A stretch of DNA of 36,462 nucleotides from Aphodosoma sp045126975. Lineage in GTDB: Bacteria; Bacteroidota; Bacteroidia; Bacteroidales; Paludibacteraceae. Under the pieces are notes generated by a model. That model was not told where the DNA came from. It saw nothing but the letters and a program-made list of their open reading frames with translations, and did no database searches. Location: contig JBGVPL010000033.1 of NCBI GenBank assembly GCA_045126975.1, positions 1 to 36,462 on the forward strand, written 5' to 3'. Made by a program: the position numbers and the translations under genes. Shown here piece by piece: positions 15,170-25,600 of this stretch (position 1 is its first letter; each line of letters opens with the position of its first letter).

Positions 15170-18100
15170 GTGAATTATTTTCAGAAGATAGTTGTTTTGT
15201 TGTTTTGCTTCGGGTTGGTGCTTGGGGTGATTGAGCCATTGTGGGCTATTGGACAAGATGTTGTAACGGATGATGAGGTGCCTTACTATAATGTTGAGGC
15301 TCATACGGATTATATGTATGACCCTGTGCCTGCGCCAGAATCGGCGATGCGTGTAAAACAGTTAGGAGTGAGGAGTGAGGAGTTAGGAGTGAATGGTGGA
15401 GTTAGTGAGGATGCTCCAATGGATTTGAAGGATCCATCGAATGTTGAGACTAAGATAGAGTATGATACGGAGACGGGAAATTATATTGTACGCACTATGA
15501 TGGGCGATGAGGAGTTGGTTTCGGCATTTACGTTGACGCCTGATGAGTATAAGCAGATGTCACTCAGAAAGGCGATGGGGCAGTATTGGGCAGAGAAGAA
15601 TAAGAAAGCGGCTGAAAACTATGAAGATAAGTTTAATATTACGGATATGAAATTTTCGCTTGGTCCAGCAGAGAAGTTGTTTGGGCCTGGTGGAGTGCAA
15701 GTTAAGACACAAGGTTCGGCAGAATTGACATTTGGTATTAAGCATAATAACGTGCAAAATTATTCGTTGGCAGAGCGATTGAGAAAGACTACGACATTTG
15801 ATTTTGATGAAAATATTCAGTTGAGTGTGAATGCAACGGTGGGTGATAAGATTGGATTCACGATGAATTATAATACTGAGGCTACGTTTGATTTTGACCA
15901 ACAATTGTTGAAATTGAACTATCAAGGTAAAGAAGATGAGATAATTAAGAGTATAGATTTGGGTAATGTGAGTTTGCCACTCAACTCTTCGTTGATAAAA
16001 GGTAACTCTGCATTGTTTGGTTTGAAGACAGAGTTGCAATTTGGAAAGTTGAGTATTACGGCAGTTGCATCGCAACAACAATCAGAGACAAAACATGTGA
16101 ACTCGAAAGGTGGGTCGCAATTGATGGATTTTGAGGTGGAGATTGATAACTATGATGAGAATAAACACTTCTTTTTGGCACATTATTTCCGTGATACATA
16201 CGATCAGAATATGTCGAAATTGCCACATATAATGTCGGGTGTAACAATTACGCGATGTGAAGTTTGGGTAACAAACAAACGTGGTAACTTTGAACAAGCG
16301 CGTAATATTGTGGCATTTATGGATTTGGCAGAGGGCGTGAGGATTGATAATAATTATTGGGTGTCAAATGGTTATGTGATGCAGCCAGATAATGCAGCAA
16401 ACTCGTTGTATGATGAGGTGAAGACATTGGATGGCGTGCGTGATATACAATTGTGTAATTCGACATTGGATGCAGCATATAACATGTATGATATTTATGG
16501 GGGACAAGATTATGAGAAGATAGAGAGTGCACGTAGATTGGAGTCATCGGAATATACGTTAAATAGTCAGTTAGGTTTTATTTCGTTGCGTCAGGCGTTG
16601 AATAATGATGAGGTGTTGGCGGTAGCATTTGAATATACATATAATGGTAAGACTTATCAAGTTGGTGAATTTTCGACTGATGGTATAGATGCACCAAAGG
16701 CATTAATTGTGAAATTGTTGAAAGGAACAGCAACTTCGCCACAGACAGCATTGTGGGATTTGATGATGAAAAACGTCTATTATCTTGGTGGTAATCAGGT
16801 ACAAAAAGAGAAATTTAAATTAAATATTCAATATAAGAATGATTCGAGCGGTGTTTATGTGAATTATATACCAGAGGGGGCGATAAAGAATCAGTTGCTT
16901 GTGAAAGTGATGAACTTGGACCGTTTGGATTCAAGAAATGAGCCAGTACCAGATGGACAATTTGATTTCGTGGAAGGTTATACTGTTTATGCTTCTACGG
17001 GTCGTGTGATATTCCCTGTAGTAGAGCCATTTGGTGAACATTTGAGAAAAATGATAGGAAATGATGTTGTAGCAGATAAATATTGTTTCCAAGAGTTGTA
17101 TGACTCCACTAAGATAGTGGCTCAAGAGTTGACAGAGAAGAATAAATTCCGTTTGGCTGGTAAATATCAGGCAAGTTCGGGAAGCGTAATTAGATTGAAC
17201 GCAATGAACGTGCCACGAGGTTCGGTTGTAGTAACAGCAGGAGGTCAGACATTGACTGAAAATGTGGACTATACAGTTGATTACACGATGGGAACAGTGA
17301 CGATATTGAATCAGGCAATATTGTCGTCGGGCAATAATATTGATGTGCAGTTGGAGAGTCAAAGCATGTTTAACATGCAGAGAAAGACATTGGTAGGGGC
17401 GCATGCAGAGTATGCCTTCACGAAAGATTTTTCTATAGGTGGTACGATTATGCACCTTAGTGAAATGCCTTTGGTTGTGAAAACAGAGATGGGGTCAGAA
17501 CCAATAGCAAATACTTTGTGGGGCTTGAATGCTGCATATAGAGGCGATGTGGCTTGGTTGACAAAAGGAATAGATGCGATACCAGGAATCAATGCAACAG
17601 CACCATCGAATGTAGTCTTTAATGCTGAGTTTGCTCACATGATACCAGGTCATAAGAAGGTAGATAATAATCCAGGTTATGCTTATCTTGATGATTTTGA
17701 GAGCACTGAGACAACAATAGATTTGCGTTATCCTTACTATTGGCATTTAGCATCAACGCCATCGGATCCTACGGCAGGAGCTTTGTTTCCAGAAGCAACT
17801 AAAACTAATAATACTGAATATGGCATGAATCGTGCTTTGTTTAGTTGGTTCTCAGTAGATAACACTGTTTTTAATCGTTCGAATTCGCAAACTCCAGAGC
17901 ATATTCGTAGAAATAAAGATTTGCAAAGTAACCACTTAACTCGTGAAGTGAAAGAGCAAGAGTTGTTCCCTAATCGAGATGCAATATTAGGACAATCGTC
18001 ATATTTGCCTGTATTGAACGTAAGTTTTTATCCTACCGAACGTGGACCATATAATTTGGATTTGAATGTTAATCCATTGACTGGTGAGTTGTTGAATCCA

Positions 18101-21100
18101 GAGAAGAGATGGGGTGGTATGATGCGTAAGATTGAGACATCGGATTTTGAAACTGCTAATATTGAGTACTTGGAATTTTGGATGATGGACCCATTTGTTT
18201 ATGATACAATAGGTGCACATGAGGGTGGTGATTTGTATTTCAACTTAGGAGATATTAGTGAGGATATATTGAAAGATGGTAAGAAGTTTTTTGAAAATGG
18301 ATTACCAAATAATGGAGATTCGACAGCAACTGATCGTACGGTATGGGGGCGTGTACCACGTATTCAATCTACGGTGTTGGCATTTGATGGGGATTTGAAT
18401 GCGCGTCAATATCAAGATGTTGGTTATAATGGTTTGCGTACAGAAGATGAGTTTGAGTTTAGTACCTATAAACAATTTGTAGAAGATTTGAAAGGAGTAT
18501 TGTCGCAATCGGCAATAGATGAGTTGATGAAAGATAAATTCTCAGCATTGAATGACCCTGCAAGTGATAACTATCATCACTATCGTGGTTCAGATTATGA
18601 TGATGAAGAGTTGACAATTTTGGAGCGTTATAAGAGATATAATGGTCCAGAAGGAAACTCACCAGCATCGGATTTGAGCGATGAGAGATATTCGACATCT
18701 GCGACAACAGTGCCTAATGCAGAGGATATTAACCAAGATAATACGCTTAACGAGTATGAAAAATATTATCAATATCGAGTGTCGTTGCGCAAGAACGATA
18801 TGGAAGTTGGTAAGAATAACATTGTTAATAAGATAGAGACAGAGGTTACATTAGCAAATGGGCAGTTGAGTAAAGTTACTTGGTATCAATTCAAAATACC
18901 TGTGCGTGATTATGAAAAACGCATTGGTTCGATTCGTGACTTCAAGAGCATACGATTCATGCGTATGTTTATGACTAATTTCAAAGAAGATATGCATTTG
19001 CGTTTTGGTACGTTGGAATTGGTGCGTGGCGAATGGCGTGGATACAACAAAGATTTGTTTGCAATCGATAATCCTCCTACATCGATAGCATCGATAGATG
19101 TGACATCAGTGAATATCGAGGAAAATGATAATAAAGAGCCAGTTAACTATGTATTGCCTCCAGGCGTAAGTCGTCAAACAGACCCAAGTCAGCCTCAATT
19201 GACTCAACAAAATGAACAAGCTATGTTGATGAAAGTGTTGGATTTGGCACCGGGAGATGCACGAGCTGTGTATAAAAATATAGTTTACGATATGCGTATG
19301 TATCGTCGTATTCAGATGTTTGTGCATGCAGAGCAGATAATTGGTGACGACTCAAATCTTCAAGATTATGAGACGACAGTGTTTATTCGTTTGGGTAGCG
19401 ACCATACACAAAACTATTATGAATATGAAGTGCCATTGAAGTTGACTCCAGCGGGACATTATAATATTACAGAGCGTGAGAAGGTATGGCCAGAAGAAAA
19501 TATGATTGATTTTCCGTTGGATTTGTTGACTCAAGTGAAGACTAATCGTAATCGTCGTATTAAGAATACAAATGGAACAATGTCCACTCCGTTCTCGGAA
19601 TATGATCCAGAAAAACCTCAAAATAAGGTAACTGTGGTAGGTAATCCTAACCTTGGTGATGTGCAGACAATGTTGATAGGTGTACGTAACCAATCGCGTA
19701 CGTCTAAAAATGTAGAAGTGTGGGTCAATGAGTTGCGTTTGACCGACTATGATGAAGATGGTGGCTGGGCAGCATTGGCTAATTTGGCTGTAAATCTTTC
19801 GGATGTGGGTTCGGTCAGTGTGGCTGGACGTTATGAGACTGCAGGTTTTGGTGGTATTGAAGAGACATTGCAAGAGCGTAGATTGGATGATTACTACTTA
19901 GTGAACTTTGCTGCACAATTCGATTTTGGTCGATTCTTCCCAGATAAAGCAAATGTGCGAATACCCGTGTATTATAGTTATGGAGTGGAGAATAGCAAAC
20001 CTAAATATAATCCGTTGGATGAGGATATTTTGCTTGAAGATGCGTTAGATGCTTTGGAAACAAAAGAGGAACGAGATTCGTTGTTGACACTTTCGGCTAC
20101 GAAAAATATAACTGAAAGTTTCAATGTTACGAATATGAAGGTTGACATTAAGAGTAAAACACCTAAAGTGTATGACCCAGCGAACTTCTCGGTATCGGCA
20201 GCATATACTCAAACGCAAGATCTTGATCCAGAGGTAGAACGTAATAGTAATAAATCATATACAGGGCAGTTTAACTATAATTTCTCTACTTCGCCTCGTG
20301 CATGGGAGCCATTCAAGAATAATGATAAATTGAAGAATTGGAAGATAATAAAAGACTTTAATATCAATTATGAACCATCGCTTATAGCATTGAATATTAA
20401 TATGAGTCGTCGTTATTCAGAGACTCAATTGCGAGATTTGACCGGAGCGATGTATGTGGATTATTATGACCCTAAAAATTCGTTGTTGTCTTTTACAAAA
20501 GATTTCACTTGGAGTCGTAGTTTCGATTTCAAATATGATTTATCTAAATCGTTGAAATTTTCATTGAAGACAGCGACAAATTCACGTTTTGATGAGACCC
20601 AATATTCACCAGTTAACAAAAAATTCTTCCCAGATGAATATGAAAATTGGCGAGATACAGTGGCTCAAAGTTTGGCTCATGGTGGTCGTCCGTTGGATTA
20701 TCAACAAGTGTTCACAGCATCGTGGGATTTACCAATTAATAAATTTCCAGGTTTAGATTTCATTACAGCGAAGGCTCAGTATAGTGCAACATATAATTGG
20801 GATACAGGTGTCGAGTATGCCGATGGAATGACATTGGGTAATACTATTTCTAACCTTGCTATGTGGCAGGCAGATGGTCAAATGAATTTCGAGACATTGT
20901 ATAATAAATCGAAATATTTGAAAAAGATAAATCAGAAATTTACATCAAGAAAAACTAATCGTCGTCAATCTAAATTTACGCCTAAAAAATATACACAAAC
21001 AGTCAATTTGACTGATTCAGCGGTACTTAAAGTGACACACCGATTGAATAGTGATAATTTTGATATTATATTTACTGATGCTTCGGGTAAACCTGTAAAA

Positions 21101-22639
21101 GTGAAATATAAAGTTCTTGATAAGAATAATATAGAACTTAGCAGTAAAGTTGATATTAAGAATTTGAAAATTGCGATGGAAACTCGCAATCCGAATATAG
21201 AAAAGCCAGCGAAGAAGGTTGCAGATTTTTCTGTTAGATTCTTGATGTTGGTGCGTAGATTGCAAATATCGTATAAAGAATCAAGTTCCTTAGTATTACC
21301 TGGATTTAATCATGGAGGTATGTTGTTTGGTCAAACAATGACCAATGATGTAATGACACCAGGTCTTGATTTCTCATTTGGTGTGCCACGTGAAAGCTAT
21401 CTTGACAAAGCGATAGAGAATGGTTGGTTGGTGATGAATGATTCAGTAATTAATCCATCGACATATAATTTTTCAACTGATTTTGATGGTAAATTGTCGC
21501 TTGAACCAATTGCAGGATTGAAGATAGAGTTGAATTCAAAACGAGTTACAACCGACCAATCAATGATACAATACATGTTTGAAGGTATGCCTACAACGTT
21601 TAATGGTACATTCCGAATGACATATTGTATGCTTGGCTCGGCATTTTGGGGTAAAGGTAAAGCTGAGAATAATTATCATAGTCGTGCATTTGATCAATTC
21701 CTCGAAAATCGTGCATACGTGGCAGAAGTATTGCAACAACGTTATGCAGGCACTACCTATCCAACTAAAGGATTTATGGAAGATGCTTCGTTGGCAGGTA
21801 AGCGATATGATAGTGAAAATGGTACATACAATATGAACTCTGCTGATGTATTGATACCAGCATTTATGGCAGCATATTCAAATCGTGATATCAGCAAACA
21901 GACGTTGAATATATTCCCTGATTTCTTGAGTATGATGCCAAACTGGACCATTTCGTATGATGGTTTGGGTAAGATTAAGGGTGTTGATAAATATTTCAAA
22001 TCTATTACGTTGAAACATGCTTATCAATGTACTTATAATGTTGGTTCTTATTCATCATTCTCGAATTATGTAGAGAATGAAGATGGACTTGGTTTCGTGC
22101 GTGATGTGGCATCAGGCAATCCTATTCCATCATCGGCGTACGATATAGCAAGTGTGAATATCACTGAAAATCTTAATCCACTTCTTTCTATTGATATGGC
22201 GATGAAAAATTCGATGACTGCTAAGTTAGAATACAAACAACAACGTAATCTTACATTGAATATCGCATCAAATCAATTACTTGAAGCATCAAGTAGTGAG
22301 TGGGTTGTAGGTGTTGGTTATGTGTTGAAAGATTTCGATATGATATTGAAACTTAAAGAGACAGCCAAGAAGGTGAAAAACGATTTAACATTACGTCTTG
22401 ATTTCTCTTTCAAAGATATATCTACTTTGTTGCGTAAGATGGATTCGATTGAAGATACACAGGCTACATCGGGCAATAAAACTTTGACTATTAAGTTTAT
22501 GGCAGAGTATGTGTTTAGTTCGAAACTTAATTTCCGATTCTTCTGCGACCATCAAACCAATCGTCCATACATATCAACATCATATCCAATGTCGAATACC
22601 AACGTTGGTGTAAGTGTGAAATTTATGTTGACACGATAA
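15170..22639 (+). CDS. sprA: SprA/Sov, outer-membrane translocon of the type IX secretion system
   Basis: A 2489-residue outer-membrane barrel, the protein-conducting channel of T9SS, through which proteins with C-terminal sorting domains reach the surface. Length matches Sov of Porphyromonas (about 2500) and SprA of Flavobacterium (about 2400). The GTG at 15170 is chosen because it precedes a signal peptide (VVLLFCFGLVLGV…WAIGQ) and no ATG lies before the mature region. Family features include alternating beta-strand pattern throughout, an AYLDDFESTETTIDLRYP segment about one third in, EVWVNELRLTDYDEDGGW near the middle, and a terminal strand GVSVKFMLTR ending in an aromatic/basic pattern. 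Residues 64-75 (LGVRSEELGVNG) are encoded by four inserted heptads. The cargo at 194-682 is a probable client. Other T9SS genes are not in the window. Confidence 0.95.
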   Translation: MNYFQKIVVLLFCFGLVLGVIEPLWAIGQDVVTDDEVPYYNVEAHTDYMYDPVPAPESAMRVKQLGVRSEELGVNGGVSEDAPMDLKDPSNVETKIEYDTETGNYIVRTMMGDEELVSAFTLTPDEYKQMSLRKAMGQYWAEKNKKAAENYEDKFNITDMKFSLGPAEKLFGPGGVQVKTQGSAELTFGIKHNNVQNYSLAERLRKTTTFDFDENIQLSVNATVGDKIGFTMNYNTEATFDFDQQLLKLNYQGKEDEIIKSIDLGNVSLPLNSSLIKGNSALFGLKTELQFGKLSITAVASQQQSETKHVNSKGGSQLMDFEVEIDNYDENKHFFLAHYFRDTYDQNMSKLPHIMSGVTITRCEVWVTNKRGNFEQARNIVAFMDLAEGVRIDNNYWVSNGYVMQPDNAANSLYDEVKTLDGVRDIQLCNSTLDAAYNMYDIYGGQDYEKIESARRLESSEYTLNSQLGFISLRQALNNDEVLAVAFEYTYNGKTYQVGEFSTDGIDAPKALIVKLLKGTATSPQTALWDLMMKNVYYLGGNQVQKEKFKLNIQYKNDSSGVYVNYIPEGAIKNQLLVKVMNLDRLDSRNEPVPDGQFDFVEGYTVYASTGRVIFPVVEPFGEHLRKMIGNDVVADKYCFQELYDSTKIVAQELTEKNKFRLAGKYQASSGSVIRLNAMNVPRGSVVVTAGGQTLTENVDYTVDYTMGTVTILNQAILSSGNNIDVQLESQSMFNMQRKTLVGAHAEYAFTKDFSIGGTIMHLSEMPLVVKTEMGSEPIANTLWGLNAAYRGDVAWLTKGIDAIPGINATAPSNVVFNAEFAHMIPGHKKVDNNPGYAYLDDFESTETTIDLRYPYYWHLASTPSDPTAGALFPEATKTNNTEYGMNRALFSWFSVDNTVFNRSNSQTPEHIRRNKDLQSNHLTREVKEQELFPNRDAILGQSSYLPVLNVSFYPTERGPYNLDLNVNPLTGELLNPEKRWGGMMRKIETSDFETANIEYLEFWMMDPFVYDTIGAHEGGDLYFNLGDISEDILKDGKKFFENGLPNNGDSTATDRTVWGRVPRIQSTVLAFDGDLNARQYQDVGYNGLRTEDEFEFSTYKQFVEDLKGVLSQSAIDELMKDKFSALNDPASDNYHHYRGSDYDDEELTILERYKRYNGPEGNSPASDLSDERYSTSATTVPNAEDINQDNTLNEYEKYYQYRVSLRKNDMEVGKNNIVNKIETEVTLANGQLSKVTWYQFKIPVRDYEKRIGSIRDFKSIRFMRMFMTNFKEDMHLRFGTLELVRGEWRGYNKDLFAIDNPPTSIASIDVTSVNIEENDNKEPVNYVLPPGVSRQTDPSQPQLTQQNEQAMLMKVLDLAPGDARAVYKNIVYDMRMYRRIQMFVHAEQIIGDDSNLQDYETTVFIRLGSDHTQNYYEYEVPLKLTPAGHYNITEREKVWPEENMIDFPLDLLTQVKTNRNRRIKNTNGTMSTPFSEYDPEKPQNKVTVVGNPNLGDVQTMLIGVRNQSRTSKNVEVWVNELRLTDYDEDGGWAALANLAVNLSDVGSVSVAGRYETAGFGGIEETLQERRLDDYYLVNFAAQFDFGRFFPDKANVRIPVYYSYGVENSKPKYNPLDEDILLEDALDALETKEERDSLLTLSATKNITESFNVTNMKVDIKSKTPKVYDPANFSVSAAYTQTQDLDPEVERNSNKSYTGQFNYNFSTSPRAWEPFKNNDKLKNWKIIKDFNINYEPSLIALNINMSRRYSETQLRDLTGAMYVDYYDPKNSLLSFTKDFTWSRSFDFKYDLSKSLKFSLKTATNSRFDETQYSPVNKKFFPDEYENWRDTVAQSLAHGGRPLDYQQVFTASWDLPINKFPGLDFITAKAQYSATYNWDTGVEYADGMTLGNTISNLAMWQADGQMNFETLYNKSKYLKKINQKFTSRKTNRRQSKFTPKKYTQTVNLTDSAVLKVTHRLNSDNFDIIFTDASGKPVKVKYKVLDKNNIELSSKVDIKNLKIAMETRNPNIEKPAKKVADFSVRFLMLVRRLQISYKESSSLVLPGFNHGGMLFGQTMTNDVMTPGLDFSFGVPRESYLDKAIENGWLVMNDSVINPSTYNFSTDFDGKLSLEPIAGLKIELNSKRVTTDQSMIQYMFEGMPTTFNGTFRMTYCMLGSAFWGKGKAENNYHSRAFDQFLENRAYVAEVLQQRYAGTTYPTKGFMEDASLAGKRYDSENGTYNMNSADVLIPAFMAAYSNRDISKQTLNIFPDFLSMMPNWTISYDGLGKIKGVDKYFKSITLKHAYQCTYNVGSYSSFSNYVENEDGLGFVRDVASGNPIPSSAYDIASVNITENLNPLLSIDMAMKNSMTAKLEYKQQRNLTLNIASNQLLEASSSEWVVGVGYVLKDFDMILKLKETAKKVKNDLTLRLDFSFKDISTLLRKMDSIEDTQATSGNKTLTIKFMAEYVFSSKLNFRFFCDHQTNRPYISTSYPMSNTNVGVSVKFMLTR
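15365..15392. repeat. GGAGTGA heptads inside sprA
   Basis: Units GGAGTGA, GGAGTGA, GGAGTTA and GGAGTGA are read in frame as part of the N-terminal linker. The third unit's T in place of G changes what would be a TGA stop into TTA, keeping the frame open. Confidence 0.95.
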
Positions 22640-22679
22640 AAGATGGGTTTATTTGAGTTTTAATTGTGTAAATAATACT

Positions 22680-25600
22680 ATGGGAACAAACTTTTTTACA
22701 AATGAAAAAGAAAATACTCTTCTTGAAAAAATAGAAGGGGTATTTAAATATAAAAAAGTACATTTTTTTGATGCTCTTGTAGGATATTTTCGAGCGTCAG
22801 GATATTTCCGTATTAGGAAGTTTATACAACAAACTCCTCAGATTCGCATATTGGTTGGTATCAATGTAGATAAACTCACATATCAAGCAAATCAGCAAGG
22901 ATTATTATTTAATCCTAATTCCGAACAGTCTCAAGAAGAGTTTTTTAATGAAATAAAACGTAATATACAAGAAGCCAAATATGATAAGGAGGTTGAGGAT
23001 GGGATGTATCAATTTATAGAGGATATTATGACTAGTAGAATAACAATGCGTATTCATCCAAAGCAAAATATTCATGCTAAGTTATATATATTCAGAGAAG
23101 AGATGTATCATCCTCATGGGTATGGATCTGTTATAACAGGTTCTAGTAATCTAACAGAAGCTGGACTTGAAAAGAATTTTGAGTTTAATGTAGAGTTACG
23201 TTATGATGACGATATACGCTTTGCTACAGAAACATTTGAAAAACTATGGGAGGAGTCTGTAGAGATAGATATAAGCCATATAGACAAGATTAAAACTGAT
23301 TCGTATCTTAATCCAAACTTTACTCCTTATGAGGTATATTTAAAATTTTTATTAGAATATTTTGGTAAAAGTATTGATTTTGATCCTAACTCTGTATCCG
23401 ATTTACCTACGGGGTATAAAAAATTGTCGTATCAAATAGATGCGGTTAATGATGGATATGCAAAAATGATGAAGTACAATGGCTTTTTCCTTTCCGATGT
23501 TGTTGGTTTGGGAAAAACTATTGTGTCTGCTCTTATTGCAAAGAAATTTTTCTTTTCTAATGGCTTCCCAACTCATCGTTCTCACATATTGGTGATAGTG
23601 CCTCCAGCTATGAAAGATAATTGGGAGGATACTCTTACAGAGTTTAAGTTGGATAATTTTAAAATTATAACTAACGGTAGTCTCCATAAGATTAAGAATC
23701 CAGAGTTATATGATTTGATTATTGTTGATGAGGCGCATAAATTTAGAAGTGACACGGCTTCCATGTATAATGAATTACAGAAGTTGTGTAAGACTAAGAC
23801 AAAACGTTATGATGGTACTTTATATGATAAGAAAGTGATACTTGTATCAGCTACACCACTTAATAATAAACCTGAAGATATAGCCAATCTCGTATATTTA
23901 TTTCAAGATTCTAAAGATAGTACTTTGGAGGAAGGAAATTTGCAACGATTCTTTCGTGAGCATATTGATAGGTATAATAAATTAAAAAAACAGAAAGATT
24001 TAGCTCTTATTGCGGAGGAAGTGAAAGCTATTTATGAAAAAATCCGCATTAAAGTTGTAGAGCCATTAACAGTACGTCGTACTCGTACTGATTTAATGGA
24101 AAATGATGCATATTGTAAAGATTTAGAGGAGCAGAATATTCATTTCCCTGATGTTAAGTCTCCTCAGAAGATATATTATCAATTAGATACAGAATTGGAA
24201 GCTTTGTATGACAAAACTATAATGTATCTTAGTGATAAAGTAAATGGTCTTAAATATTACAGATATCAGGCGATAAAATATTTGAAAGCATCAAAGAAGA
24301 GTAAGTATAAAAAAGCTGATATGATTTCTATCCAATTGGCAGGTATTATGAAAACATTACTTGTTAAGCGAATAGATAGTAGTTTTTATGCATTTAAGCA
24401 ATCATTGCGTAGATATTATGAGGCTAATAAGGTGATGCTTGATATGTTTAGTAACGGTACGATATATATTGCGCCTAATTTGAAAGTAAATGAGCTGCTT
24501 AGTGAAGACAAGGAAGATGAGTTGATAAAATTGATTGAGGAGGCGAAATATACCGATCCTACAATTGAGATATGTACGCCTAATGATTTTGAAGATGGTT
24601 TTGAAGATGGCTTAAAGGCCGATAATGTTATATTAGGAGACTTGGTTTCTATGTGGGATGCTGTTAATGCGGATTCTAAGCTGGATATATTTATTCAATA
24701 TCTTAAAGATACGTTATTGGATAAAACCATTAATCATGAAGGAAAATTAGTTATATTCTCAGAATCAAAAGAGACTACCAAATATCTATATGACGCTCTA
24801 AAAAGTCATGGCTTTGACAAGATTATGACTGTACAGAGCGACAATAGAGATACCCAAATGCCGCTCTTAAAGGAGAACTTCGATGCAAACTACAAGGGGG
24901 ATAAGAAAAACGATTATAACATCGTTATCTCTACCGAGGTACTTGCCGAAGGAGTAAACCTCCATCGTGCCAATGTTATCGTAAACTATGACACACCTTG
25001 GAACTCTACAAGGCTTATGCAACGAATAGGTCGTGTGAATCGTATTGGTAGTACTGCCAAAGAAGTACATATATTCAATTTCTTCCCTACATCTAAGGTC
25101 AATGATGATATTGAATTGGAGAAGAAAGCAAAAATGAAACTTTTTGCATTTCATGCTGCATTGGGTGAAGATAGTCAAATATATTCTACAGATGAAAATC
25201 CTGAGAGTTTTGGGTTATTCGATAAGGAGGTAGATGAGGAGCGAGATGAGAGGTTGCGTTATTTGATGTGGCTTAGACAATTGAAACATGATGATCCTGA
25301 TTTAATTAAACGAATTAGTAAGTTGCCATTGAGAGCTCGCACTGGTCGTAAAAGTAAATTTATACCAGGTAGTACAATTGTATTTATTCGCAATAAGCGA
25401 CGTGATGCATTTATATTCGTGCGAGAAGATAATAGTATTGAGGAACTTACATTTTTAGAGGCAGTGAAGGAATTTGAAGCTCGTATAGATGAAAAGTCTA
25501 TTCCTCTCCACGATATGCATCATGAACAAGTTAAGACGGCACTTAATGCCTTTGCTATTCAAGAAGAAGATGTGAAAGCGATAAAACAAAAAGTAAATCC

